Program-made: the position numbers and the translations under genes
Part shown: in pieces, positions 38,763-51,070 of the stretch
Layout of the letters: the number at the start of each line of letters is the position of its first letter
How positions within the stretch are numbered: the stretch's first letter is position 1
NCBI GenBank assembly: GCA_963853835.1
Contig: OY970824.1
Coordinates: 41,114,727-41,178,726 of the forward strand
Direction of reading: 5' to 3'
Origin: Calendula officinalis
Taxonomy: Eukaryota > Streptophyta > Magnoliopsida > Asterales > Asteraceae
Length of the DNA: 64,000 nucleotides
The notes under the pieces: generated by a model
What the model saw: only the letters and a program-made list of their open reading frames with translations
Databases searched by the model: none
Told to the model about the DNA's origin: nothing

Positions 38763-40170
38763 TCTTCAATATCCAAGATTGTGTGACAAAAGGTGCTATA
38801 CTAAAACATTCATAACTTTCAACTCGGGTGTCCGTTTCACGCCCACGAGTAACCAAAATAGCTGGTTCGTTCGTCACTGCCAATAACAAGTTCGGCCCGA
38901 ACTCTTCACCGTTCCCGGCCCGAACTTCATTTTCGGCCCGAACTTCAACCTCGGCCCCAACTTCAACCTCGGCCCGAACTCCGACCTCGGCCCGAACTTC
39001 AACCTCGGCCCGAACATCATCCTCGGCCCGAACACCGAACTTCGGCCCGATCACCACTTCGGCCCGAACACCACTTCAGCCCGAACATCCCACTTCGGCC
39101 CGAACACCACTTCGGCCCGAACATCACTCTTCGGCCCGAACTCTTCAATATCCAAGATTGTGTGATAAAAGGTGCTATACTAAAACATTCATAACTTTCA
39201 GCTCGGGTGTCCGTTTCACGCCCACGAGTAACCAAAATAGTTGGTTCGTTCGTCACTGCCAATGACAAGTTCGGCCCGAACTCTTCACTGTTCCCGGCCC
39301 GAACTTCGACCTCGGCTCGAACTCCGACCTCGGCCCGAACTTCAACCTCGGCCCGAACATCATCCTCGGCCCGAACACCGAACTTCGGCCCGAACACTAC
39401 TTCGGCCCGAACACCACTTCGGCCCGAACATCCAACTTCGGCCCGAACACCACTTCGGCCCGAACATCCCTCTTCGGCCCGAACTCTTCAATATCCAAGA
39501 ATGTGTGACAAAAGGTGCTATACTAAAACATTCATAACTTTCAGCTCGGGTGTCCGTTTCACGCCCACGAGTAACCAAAATAGCTGGTTCGTTCGTCAAT
39601 GCCAAGAACAAGTTCGGCCCGAACTCTTCACTGTTCCCGGCCCGAACTTCAACCTCGGCCCGAACTCCGACCTCGGCCCGAACTTCAACCTCGGCCCGAA
39701 CATCGTCCTCGGCCCGAACACGGAACATCGGCCCAAACACCACTTCGACCCGAACACCACTTCGGCCCGAACATCCAACTTCGGCCCGAACACCACTTCG
39801 GCCCGAACATCCCTCTTCGGCCCGAACTCTTCAATATCCAAGATTGTGTGACAAAAGGTGCTATACTAAAACATTCATAACTTTCAGCTCGGGTGTCCGT
39901 TTCACGCCCACGAGTAACCAAAATAGCTGGTTCGTTCGTCACTGCCAAGAACAAGTTCGGCCCGAACTCGTCACTGTTCCCGGCCCGAACTTCAACCTCG
40001 GCCCGAACTCCGACCTCGGCCCGAACTTCAACCTCGGCCCGAACATCATCCTCGGCCCGAACACCGAACTTCGGCCCGAACACCACTTCGGCCCGAACAC
40101 CACTTCGGACCGAACATCCCACTTCGGCCCGAACACCACTTCGGCCCGAACATCCCTTTTCGGCCCGAAC
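38763..40170 (+). repeat. HOR-III copy 2 (E-F-G-H, 1408 bases)
   Basis: Units anchored at 38828, 39207, 39550 and 39893, with lengths 379, 343, 343 and 343. Private changes include CGTCAATGCC in the third unit and GGCCCCAACTTC in the first. Confidence 0.92.
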
Positions 40171-41578
40171 TCTTCAATATCCAAGATTGTGTGACAAAAG
40201 GTGCTATACTAAAACATTCATAACTTTCAACTCGGGTGTCCGTTTCACGCCCACGAGTAACCAAAATAGCTGGTTCGTTCGTCACTGCCAATAACAAGTT
40301 CGGCCCGAACTCTTCACCGTTCCCGGCCCGAACTTCATTTTCGGCCCGAACTTCAACCTCGGCCCGAACTTCAACCTCGGCCCGAACTCCGACCTCGGCC
40401 CGAACTTCAACCTCGGCCCGAACATCATCCTCGGCCCGAACACCGAACTTCGGCCCGATCACCACTTCGGCCCGAACACCACTTCAGCCCGAACATCCCA
40501 CTTCGGCCCGAACACCACTTCGGCCCGAACATCACTCTTCGGCCCGAACTCTTCAATATCCAAGATTGTGTGATAAAAGGTGCTATACTAAAACATTCAT
40601 AACTTTCAGCTCGGGTGTCCGTTTCACGCCCACGAGTAACCAAAATAGTTGGTTCGTTCGTCACTGCCAATGACAAGTTCGGCCCGAACTCTTCACTGTT
40701 CCCGGCCCGAACTTCGACCTCGGCTCGAACTCCGACCTCGGCCCGAACTTCAACCTCGGCCCGAACATCATCCTCGGCCCGAACACCGAACTTCGGCCCG
40801 AACACTACTTCGGCCCGAACACCACTTCGGCCCGAACATCCAACTTCGGCCCGAACACCACTTCGGCCCGAACATCCCTCTTCGGCCCGAACTCTTCAAT
40901 ATCCAAGAATGTGTGACAAAAGGTGCTATACTAAAACATTCATAACTTTCAGCTCGGGTGTCCGTTTCACGCCCACGAGTAACCAAAATAGCTGGTTCGT
41001 TCGTCACTGCCAAGAACAAGTTCGGCCCGAACTCTTCACTGTTCCCGGCCCGAACTTCAACCTCGGCCCGAACTCCGACCTCGGCCCGAACTTCAACCTC
41101 GGCCCGAACATCGTCCTCGGCCCGAACACGGAACATCGGCCCAAACACCACTTCGACCCGAACACCACTTCGGCCCGAACATCCAACTTCGGCCCGAACA
41201 CCACTTCGGCCCGAACATCCCTCTTCGGCCCGAACTCTTCAATATCCAAGATTGTGTGACAAAAGGTGCTATACTAAAACATTCATAACTTTCAGCTCGG
41301 GTGTCCGTTTCACGCCCACGAGTAACCAAAATAGCTGGTTCGTTCGTCACTGCCAAGAACAAGTTCGGCCCGAACTCGTCACTGTTCCCGGCCCGAACTT
41401 CAACCTCGGCCCGAACTCCGACCTCGGCCCGAACTTCAACCTCGGCCCGAACATCGTCCTCGGCCCGAACACGGAACATCGGCCCAAACACCACTTCGAC
41501 CCGAACACCACTTCGGCCCGAACATCCCACTTCGGCCCGAACACCACTTCGGCCCGAACATCCCTCTTCGGCCCGAAC
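40171..41578 (+). repeat. HOR-III copy 3 (E-F-G-H, 1408 bases)
   Basis: Units anchored at 40236, 40615, 40958 and 41301, with the same lengths as copy 2. The fourth unit carries ATCGTCCTCGG and ACGGAACATCGG, marks of the G unit, in place of the ATCATCCTCGG of copy 2. This suggests gene conversion between neighbouring units. Confidence 0.92.
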
Positions 41579-42986
41579 TCTTCAATATCCAAGATTGTGT
41601 AACAAAAGGTGCTATACTAAAACATTCATAACTTTCAGCTCGGGTGTCCGTTTCACGCCCACGAGTAACCAAAATAGCTGGTTCGTTCGTCACTTCCAAG
41701 AACAAGTTCGGCCCGAACTCTTCACCGTTCCCGGCCCGAACTTCATTTTCGGCCCGAACTTCAACCTCGGCCCGAACTTCAACCTCGGCCCGAACTCCGA
41801 CCTCGGCCCGAACTTCAACCTCGGCCCGAACATCATCCTCGGCCCGAACACCGAACTTCGGCCCGATCACCACTTCGGCCCGAACACCACTTCAGCCCGA
41901 ACATCCCACTTCGGCCCGAACACCACTTCGGCCCGAACATCACTCTTCGGCCCGAACTCTTCAATATCCAAGATTGTGTGATAAAAGGTGCTATACTAAA
42001 ACATTCATAACTTTCAGCTCGGGTGTCCGTTTCACGCCCACGAGTAACCAAAATAGTTGGTTCGTTCGTCACTGCCAATGACAAGTTCGGCCCGAACTCT
42101 TCACTGTTCCCGGCCCGAACTTCGACCTCGGCTCGAACTCCGACCTCGGCCCGAACTTCAACCTCGGCCCGAACATCATCCTCGGCCCGAACACCGAACT
42201 TCGGCCCGAACACTACTTCGGCCCGAACACCACTTCGGCCCGAACATCCAACTTCGGCCCGAACACCACTTCGGCCCGAACATCCCTCTTCGGCCCGAAC
42301 TCTTCAATATCCAAGAATGTGTGACAAAAGGTGCTATACTAAAACATTCATAACTTTCAGCTCGGGTGTCCGTTTCACGCCCACGAGTAACCAAAATAGC
42401 TGGTTCGTTCGTCACTGCCAAGAACAAGTTCGGCCCGAACTCTTCACTGTTCCCGGCCCGAACTTCAACCTCGGCCCGAACTCCGACCTCGGCCCGAACT
42501 TCAACCTCGGCCCGAACATCGTCCTCGGCCCGAACACGGAACATCGGCCCAAACACCACTTCGACCCGAACACCACTTCGGCCCGAACATCCAACTTCGG
42601 CCCGAACACCACTTCGGCCCGAACATCCCTCTTCGGCCCGAACTCTTCAATATCCAAGATTGTGTGACAAAAGGTGCTATACTAAAACATTCATAACTTT
42701 CAGCTCGGGTGTCCGTTTCACGCCCACGAGTAACCAAAATAGCTAGTTCGTTCGTCACTGCCAAGAACAAGTTCGGCCCGAACTCGTCACTGTTCCCGGC
42801 CCGAACTTCAACCTCGGCCCGAACTCCGACCTCGGCCCGAACTTCAACCTCGGCCCGAACATCGTCCTCGGCCCGAACACGGAACATCGGCCCAAACACC
42901 ACTTCGACCCGAACACCACTTCGGCCCGAACATCCCACTTCGGCCCGAACACCACTTCGGCCCGAACATCCCTCTTCGGCCCGAAC
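41579..42986 (+). repeat. HOR-III copy 4 (E-F-G-H, 1408 bases)
   Basis: Units anchored at 41644, 42023, 42366 and 42709. The first unit follows a core start with GTGTAACAAAAGG and reads CACTTCCAAGAAC. Both marks recur in the next segment, at 43052 and 43775. The fourth unit reads AATAGCTAGTTCG. Confidence 0.92.
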
Positions 42987-43709
42987 TCTTCAATATCCAA
43001 GATTGTGTAACAAAAGGTGCTATACTAAAACATTCATAACTTTCAGCTCGGGTGTCCGTTTCACGCCCACGAGTAACCAAAATAGCTGGTTCGTTCGTCA
43101 CTTCCAAGAACAAGTTCGGCCGAACTCTTCACTGTTCCCGGCCCGAACTTCATTTTCGGCCCGAACTTCATTTTCGGCCCGAACTTCATTTTCGGCCCGA
43201 ACTTCAACCTCGGCCCGAACTTCGACCTCGGCCCGAACTCCGACCTCGGCCCGAACTTCAACCTCGGCCCGAACATCATCCTCGGCCCGAACACCGAACT
43301 TCGGCCCGAACACCACTTCGGCCCGAACATCCCACTTCGGCCCGAACACCACTTCGGCTCGAACATCCCTCTTCGGCCCGAACTCTTCAATATCCAAGAT
43401 GGTGTGACAAAAGGTGCTATACTAAAACATTCATAACTTTCAGCTCGGGTGTCCGTTTCACGCCCACGAGTAACCAAAATAGCTGCTTCGTTCGTCACTG
43501 CCAAGAACATGTTCGGCCCGAACTTTTCACTGTTCCCGGCCCGAACTTCAACCTCGGCCCGAACTCCGACCTCGGCCCGAACTTCAACCTCGGCCCGAAC
43601 ATCATCCTCGGCCCGAACACCGAACTTCGGCCCGAACACCACTTCGGCCCGAACACCACTTCGGCCCGAGCATCCCACTTCGGCCCGAACATCCCTCTTC
43701 GGCCCGAAC
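42987..43709 (+). repeat. HOR-IV dimer copy 1 (723 bases), starts with a chimeric core
   Basis: Units anchored at 43052 (397 bases) and 43449 (326). The first core has segment III marks on its 5' side (GTGTAACAAAAGG and CACTTCCAAGAAC, as in 41644) and the segment II one-C loss on its 3' side (TTCGGCCGAAC). The switch lies between about 43105 and 43120. Three TTCATTTT subrepeats follow. Confidence 0.9.
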
Positions 43710-44432
43710 TCTTCAATATCCAAGATTGTGTAACAAAAGGTGCTATACTAAAACATTCATAACTTTCAGCTCGGGTGTCCGTTTCACGCCCACGAGTAAC
43801 CAAAATAGCTGGTTCGTTCGTCACTTCCAAGAACAAGTTCGGCCGAACTCTTCACTGTTCCCGGCCCGAACTTCATTTTCGGCCCGAACTTCATTTTCGG
43901 CCCGAACTTCATTTTCGGCCCGAACTTCAACCTCGGCCCGAACTTCGACCTCGGCCCGAACTCCGACCTCGGCCCGAACTTCAACCTCGGCCCGAACATC
44001 ATCCTCGGCCCGAACACCGAACTTCGGCCCGAACACCACTTCGGCCCGAACATCCCACTTCGGCCCGAACACCACTTCGGCTCGAACATCCCTCTTCGGC
44101 CCGAACTCTTCAATATCCAAGATGGTGTGACAAAAGGTGCTATACTAAAACATTCATAACTTTCAGCTCGGGTGTCCGTTTCACGCCCACGAGTAACCAA
44201 AATAGCTGCTTCGTTCGTCACTGCCAAGAACATGTTCGGCCCGAACTTTTCACTGTTCCCGGCCCGAACTTCCACCTCGGCCCGAACTCCGACCTCGGCC
44301 CGAACTTCAACCTCGGCCCGAACATCATCCTCGGCCCGAACACCGAACTTCGGCCCGAACACCACTTCGGCCCGAACACCACTTCGGCCCGAGCATCCCA
44401 CTTCGGCCTGAACATCCCTCTTCTGCCCGAAC
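43710..44432 (+). repeat. HOR-IV dimer copy 2 (723 bases)
   Basis: Units anchored at 43775 and 44172 repeat the previous dimer at offset 723, including the chimeric core and the GAGCATCCCAC variant. Private changes are TTCCACCTCGG and CTTCTGCCCG in the second unit. The junction therefore formed before this duplication. Confidence 0.92.
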
Positions 44433-47010
44433 TCTTCAATATCCAAGATGGTGTGACAAAAGGTGCTATACTAAAACATTCATAACTTTCAGCTCGGGTG
44501 TCCGTTTCACGCCCACGAGTAACCAAAATAGCTGGTTCGTTCGACACTGCCAAGAACAAGTTCGACCGAACTCTTCACTGTTCCCGGCCTGAACTTCATT
44601 TTCGGCCCGAACTTCAACCTCGGCCCGAACTCCGACCTCGACCCGAACTTCAACCTCGGCCCGAACATCATCCTCGGCCCGAACACCGAACTTCGGCCCG
44701 AACACCATTTCGGCCCGAACACCACTTCGGCCCGAACATCCCACTTCGGCCCGAACATCCCTCTTCGGCCCGAACTCTTCAATATCCAAGATTGTGTGAC
44801 AAGAGGTGCTATACTAAAACATTCATAACTTTCAGCTCGGGTGTCCGTTTCATGCCCACGAGTATCCAAAATAGCTGGTTCGTTCGTCACTGCCAAGAAC
44901 AAGTTCGGCCGAACTCTTCACTGTTCCCGGCCCGAACTTCATTTTCGGCCCGAACTTCAACCTCGGCCCGAACTTCAACCTCGGCCCGAACTCCGACCTC
45001 GGCCCGAACTTCAACCTCGGCCCGAACATCATCCTCGGCCCGAACACCGAACTTCGGCCCGAACACCACTTCGGCACGAACACCACTTCGGCCCGAACAT
45101 CCCACTTCGGCCCGAACACCACTTCGGCCCGAACATCCCTCTTCGGCCCGAACTCTTCAATATCCAAGATGGTGTGACAAAAGGTGCTATACTAAAACAT
45201 TCATAACTTTCAGCTCGGGTGTCCGTTTCACGCCCACGAGTAACCAAAATAGCTGGTTCGTTCGTCACTGCCAAGAACAAGTTCGGCCGAACTCTTCACT
45301 GTTCCCGGCCCGAACTTCATTTTCGGCCCGAACTTCAACCTCGGCCCGAACTTCAACCTCGGCCCGAAATCCGACCTCGGCCCGAACTTCAACCTCGGCC
45401 CGAACATCATCCTCGGCCCGAACACCGAACCTCGGCCCGAACACTACTTTGTCCCGAACACCTCTTCGGCCCGAACATCCCACTTCGGCCCGAACACCAC
45501 TTCGGCCCGAACATCCCTCTTCGACCCGAACTCTTCAATATCCAAGATTGTGTGACAAAAGGTGCTATACTAAAATATTCATAACTTTCAGCTCGGGTGT
45601 CCGTTTCACGCCCACGAGTAACCAAAATAGCTGGTTCGTTCGTCACTGCCAAGAAAAAGTTTGGCTCGAACTCTTTACTGTTCCCGACCCGAACTTCATT
45701 TTCGGCCCGAACTTCAACCTCGGCCCGAACTCCGACCTCGGCCCGAACTTCAACCTCGGCCCGAACACCGAACTTCGGCCCGAACACCACTTCGGCCCGA
45801 ACACCACTTCGGACCGAACATCCCACTTCGGCCCGAACACCACTTCGGCCCGAACATCCCTTTTCGGCCCGAACTCTTCAATATCCAAGATTGTGTGACA
45901 AAAGGTGTTATACTAAAACATTCATAACTTTCAGCTCGGGTGTGCGTTTCACGCCCACGAGTAACCAAAATAGCTGGTTCGTTCGTCACTGCCAATAACA
46001 AGTTCGGCCCGAACTCTTCACTATTCCCGGCCCGAACTTCACTTTCGGCCCGAACTTCAACCTCGGCCCGAACTTCAACCTCGGCCCGAAATCCGACCTC
46101 GGCCCGAACTTCAACCTCGGCCCGAACATCATCCTCGGCCCGAACACCGAACCTCGGCCCGAACACTACTTCGTCCCGAACACCACTTCGGCCCGAACAT
46201 CCCACTTCGGCCCGAACACCACTTCGGCCCGAACATCCCTCTTCGGCCCGAACTCTTCAATATCCAAGATTGTGTGACAAAAGGTGCTATACTAAAATAT
46301 TCATAACTTTCAACTCGGGTGTCCGTTTCACGCCCACGAGTAACCAAAATAGCTGGTTCGTTCGTCGCTGCCAAGAAAAAGTTCAGCTCGAACTCTTCAC
46401 TGTTCCCGACCCGAACTTCATTTTCGGCCCGAACTTCAACCTCGGCCCGAACTTCAACCTCGGCCCGAACTCCGACCTCGGCCCGAACTTCAACCTCGGC
46501 CCGAACATCATCCTCGGCCCGAACACCGAACTTCGGCCCGAACACCACTTCGGCCCGAACACCACTTCGGACCGAACATCCCACTTCGGCCCGAACGTCA
46601 CTTCGGCCCGAACATCCCTTTTCGGCCCGAACTCTTCAATATCCAAGATTGTGTGACAAAATGTGCTATACTAAAACATTCATAACTTTCAGCTCGGGTG
46701 TCCGTTTCACGCCCACGAGTAACCAAAATAGCTGGTTCGTTCGTCACTGCCAATAACAAGTTCGGCCCGAACTCTTCACTGTTCCCGGCCCGAACTTCAT
46801 TTTCGGCCCGAACTTCAACCTCGGCCCGAACTTCAACCTCGACCCGAACTCCGACCTCGGCCCGAACTCCGACCTCGGCCCGAACACCACTTCGGCCCGA
46901 ACACCACTTCGGCCCGAGCATCCCACTTCGGCCCGAACACCACTTCGGCCCGAACATCCCAATTCGGCCCGAACACCACCTCGGCCCGAACATCCCTTTT
47001 CGGCCCGAAC

Positions 47011-48886
47011 TCTTCAATATCCAAGATTGTGTGACAAAAGGTGCTATACTAAAACATTCATAGCTTTCAGCTCGGGTGTCCGTTTCAAGCCACGAGTGAC
47101 CAAAATAGCTGGTTCGTTCGTCACTGCCAAGAACAAGTTCGGCCCGAACTCTTCACTGTTCCCGGCCCGAACTTCATTTTCGGCCCGAACTTCAACCTCG
47201 GCCCGAACTTCAACCTCGGCCCGAACTCCGACCTCGGCCCGAACTTCAACCTCGGCCCGAACATCATCCTCAGCCCGAACACCGAACTTCGGCCCGAACA
47301 CCACTTCGGCCCGAACACCACTTTGGCCCGAACATCCCACTTCGGCCCGAAAACCACTTCGGCCCGAACATCCCTCTTCGGCCCGAACTCTTCAATATCC
47401 AAGATTGTGTGACAATAGGTGTTATACTAAAACATTCATAACTTTCAGCTCGGGTGTCCGTTTCACGCCCACGAGTAACGAAAATAGCTGGTTTGTTCGT
47501 CACTGCCAATAACAAGTTCGGCCCGAATTCTTCACTATTCCCGGCCCGAACTTCCTTTTCGGCCCGAACTTCAACCTCGGCCCGAACTTCAACCTCGGCC
47601 CGAACTCCGACCTCGGCCCGAACATCATCATCGGCCCGAACACCGAACTTCGGCCCGAACACCGAACTTCGGCCCGAACACCACTTCGGCCCGAACACCA
47701 CTTCGGCCCGAAACCACTTCGGCCCGAACATCCCACTTCGGCCCGAACATCCCTCTTCGGCCCGAACTCTTCAATATCCAAGATTGTGTGACAAAAGGTG
47801 TTATACTAAAACATTCAAAGCTTTCAGCTCGGGTGTCTGTTTCAAACCACGAGTGACCAAAATAGCTGGTACGTTCGTCACTCCCAAGAACAAGTTCGGC
47901 CCGAACTCTTCACTGTTCCCGGCCCGAACTTCATTTTCGGCCCGAACTTCAACCTCGGCCCGAACTCCGACCTCGGCCCGAACTTCAACCTCGGCCCGAA
48001 CATCATCCTCGGCCCGAACACCGAACTTCGGCCCGAACACCACTTCGGCCCCGAACACCACTTCGGCCCGAACATCCCACTTCGGCCCGAAAACCACTTC
48101 GGCCCGAACATCCCTCTTCGGCCCGAACTCTTCAATATCCAAGATTGTGTGACAATAGGTGTTATACTAAAACATTCATAACTTTCAGCTCGGGTGTCCG
48201 TTTCACGCCCACGAGTAACGAAAATAGCTGGTTCGTTCGTCACTGCCAATAACAAGTTCGGCCCGAATTCTTCACTGTTCCCGGCCCGAACTTCATTTTC
48301 GGCCCGAACTTCAACCTCGGCCCGAACTCCGACCTCGGCCCGAACTTCAACCTCGGCCCGAACATCATCATCGGCCCGAACACCGAACTTCGGCCCGAAC
48401 ACCACTTCGGCCCGAACACCACTTCGGCCCGAACATCCCACTTCGGCCCGAACACCACTTCGGCCCGAACATCCCTCTTCGGCCCGAACTCTTCGATATC
48501 CAAGATTGTGTGACAAAAGGTGCTATACTAAAACATTCATAACTTTCAGCTCGGGTGTCCGTTTCACGCCCACGAGTAACCAAAATAGCTGGTTCGTTCG
48601 TCACTACCAAGAACAAGTTCGGCCCGAACTCTTCACTGTTCCCGGCCCGAACTTCATTTTCGGCCCGAACTTCAACCTCGGCCCGAACTTCAACCTCGGC
48701 CCGAACTTCAACCTCGACCCGAACTCCGACCTCGGCCCGAACTCCGACCTCGGCCCGAACATCATCCTCGGCCCGAACACCGAACTTCGGCCCAAACACC
48801 ACTTCGGCCCGAACACCACTTCGGCCCGAACATCCCACTTCGGCCCGAACACCACTTCGGCCCGAACATCCCTTTTCGGCCCGAAC
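47011..48886 (+). repeat. HOR-V copy 1 (5 monomers, 1876 bases)
   Basis: Units anchored at 47076, 47454, 47833, 48194 and 48555, with lengths 378, 379, 361, 361 and 397. Marks are the TTTCAAGCCACGAG core, ATCATCATCGG, a doubled ACCGAACTT subrepeat in the second unit, and CATTCAAAGC in the third. Confidence 0.92.
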
Positions 48887-50726
48887 TCTTCAATATCCAA
48901 GATTGTGTGAAAAAAGGTGCTATACTAAAACATTCATAGCTTTCAGCTCGGGTGTCCGTTTCAAGCCACGAGTGACCAAAATAGCTGGTTCGTTCATCAC
49001 TGCCAAGAACAAGTTCGGCCCGAACTCTTCACTGTTCCCGGCCCGAACTTCATTTTCGGCCCGAACTTCAACCTCGGCCCGAACTTCAACCTCGGCCCGA
49101 ACTCCGACCTCGGCCCGAACTTCAACCTCGGCCCGAACATCATCCTCGGCCCGAACACCTAACTTCGGCCCGAACACCACTTCGGCCCGAACACCACTTT
49201 GGCCCGAACATCCCACTTCGGCCCGAAAACCACTTCGGCCCGAACATCCCTCTTCGGCCCGAACTCTTCAATATCCAAGATTGTGTGACAATAGGTGTTA
49301 TACTAAAACATTCATAACTTTCAGCTCGGGTGTCCATTTCACGCCCACGAGTAACGAAAATAGCTGGTTTGTTCGTCACTGCCAATAACAAGTTCGGCCC
49401 GAATTCTTCACTATTCCCGGCCCGAACTTCCTTTTCGGCCCGAACTTCAACCTCGGCCCGAACTTCAACCTCGGCCCGAACTCCGACCTCGGCCCGAACA
49501 TCATCATCGGCCCGAACACCGAACTTCGGCCCGAACACCGAACTTCGGCCCGAACACCACTTCGGCCCGAAACCACTTCGGCCCGAACATCCCACTTCGG
49601 CCCGAACATCCCTCTTCGGCCCGAACTCTTCAATATCCAAGATTGTGTGACAAAAGGTGTTATACTAAAACATTCAAAGCTTTCAGCTCGGGTGTCCGTT
49701 TCAAACCACGAGTGACCAAAATAGCTGGTACGTTCGTCATTCCCAAGAACAAGTTCGGCCCGAACTCTTCACTGTTCCCGGTCCGAACTTCATTTTCGGC
49801 CCGAACTTCAACCTCGGCCCGAACTCCGACCTCGGCCCGAACTTCAACCTCGGCCCGAACATCATCCTCGGCCCGAACACCGAACTTCGGCCCGAACACC
49901 ACTTCGGCCCCGAACACCACTTCGGCCCGAACATCCCACTTCGGCCCGAAAACCACTTCGGCCCGAACATCCCTCTTCGGCCCGAACTCTTCAATATCCA
50001 AGATTGTGTGACAATAGGTGTTATACTAAAACATTCATAACTTTCAGCTCGGGTGTCCGTTTCACGCCCACGAGTAACGAAAATAGCTGGTTCGTTCGTC
50101 ACTGCCAATAACAAGTTCGGCCCGAATTCTTCACTGTTCCCGGCCCGAACTTCATTTTCGGCCCGAACTTCAACCTCGGCCCGAACTCCGACCTCGGCCC
50201 GAACTTCAACCTCGGCCCGAACATCATCATCGGCCCGAACACCGAACTTCGGCCCGAACACCACTTCGGCCCGAACACCACTTCGGCCCGAACATCCCAC
50301 TTCGGCCCGAACACCACTTCGGCCCGAACATCCCTCTTCGGCCCGAACTCTTCAATATCCAAGATTGTGTGACAAAAGGTGCTATACTAAAACATTCATA
50401 ACTTTCAGCTCGGGTGTCCGTTTCACGCCCACGAGTAACCAAAATAGCTGGTTCGTTCGTCACTACCAAGAACAAGTTCGGCCCGAACTCTTCACTGTTC
50501 CCGGGCCGAACTTCATTTTCGGCCCGAACTTCAACCTCGGCCCGAACTCCGACCTCGGCCCGAACTCCACCCTCGGCCCCAACATCATCCTCGGCCCGAA
50601 CACCGACCTTCGGCCCGAACACCACTTCGGCCCGAACACCACTTCGGCCCGAACACCACTTCGGCCCGAACATCCCACTTCGGCCCGGACACCACTTCGG
50701 CCCGAACATCCCTCTTCGGCCCGAAC
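48887..50726 (+). repeat. HOR-V copy 2 (5 monomers, 1840 bases)
   Basis: Units anchored at 48952, 49330, 49692, 50053 and 50414. The offset to copy 1 is 1876, then 1859 after the second unit loses one 17-base ACCACTT subrepeat. The last unit differs more (378 against 397 bases, GGGCCGAAC, TCCACCCTCGG), so the duplication ends inside it. Confidence 0.9.
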
Positions 50727-51070
50727 TCTTCAATATCCAAGATTGTGTGACAAAAGGTGCTATACTAAAACATTCATAACTTTCAGCTCAGGTGTCCGTT
50801 TCACGCCCACGAGTAACCAAAATAGTTGGTTCGTTCGTCAATGCCAAGAACAAGTTCGGCCCGAACTCTTCACTGTTCCCGACCCGAACTTCATTTTCGG
50901 CCCGAACTTCAACCTCGGCCCGAACTCCGACCTCGGCCCGAACTCCATCCTCGGCCCGAACATCATCCTCTGCCCGAACACCGAACTTCGGCCCGAACAC
51001 CACTTCGGCCCGAACATCCCACTTCGGCCCGAACACCACTTCGGCCCGAACATCCCTCTTCGGCCCGAAC

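Larger units (their letters stand above)
36922..42986 (+). repeat. Array segment III: four-unit family
   Basis: Anchors: 36987, 37366, 37745, 38088, 38431, 38828, 39207, 39550, 39893, 40236, 40615, 40958, 41301, 41644, 42023, 42366, 42709. Cores have the intact CGGCCCGAAC after AACAAG. Marker words are CCAATAACAAG with CACCGTTCCC (E units), CCAATGACAAG with TTCGACCTCGGCTCG (F), ATCGTCCTCGG with GGAACATCGGCCC (G), and a fourth type, H, often with AACTCGTCACTG. Many units are followed by a core with GTGTGATAAAAGG. Confidence 0.9.
42987..45531 (+). repeat. Array segment IV: island of A/B units between segments III and V
   Basis: Anchors: 43052, 43449, 43775, 44172, 44498, 44841, 45219. These units have the one-C loss (TTCGGCCGAAC), the AACATGTTCGG with AACTTTTCAC form, and AAGATGGTGTGAC. 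All are marks of segment II, which ended at 36.9 kb. Segment III-like units (AGAAAAAGTT, CCAATAACAAG) resume at 45597. Confidence 0.9.
45532..50726 (+). repeat. Array segment V: five-unit family
   Basis: Anchors: 45597, 45940, 46319, 46698, 47076, 47454, 47833, 48194, 48555, 48952, 49330, 49692, 50053, 50414. The first units alternate AGAAAAAGTT with CCAATAACAAG types, like 36987 and 37366. From 47076 some cores read TTTCAAGCCACGAGTGACC or TTTCAAACCACGAGTGACC, and others read GTAACGAAAATAG. GTGACAATAGGTGTTATAC and CGAAAACCACTTCGG are typical. Confidence 0.9.
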
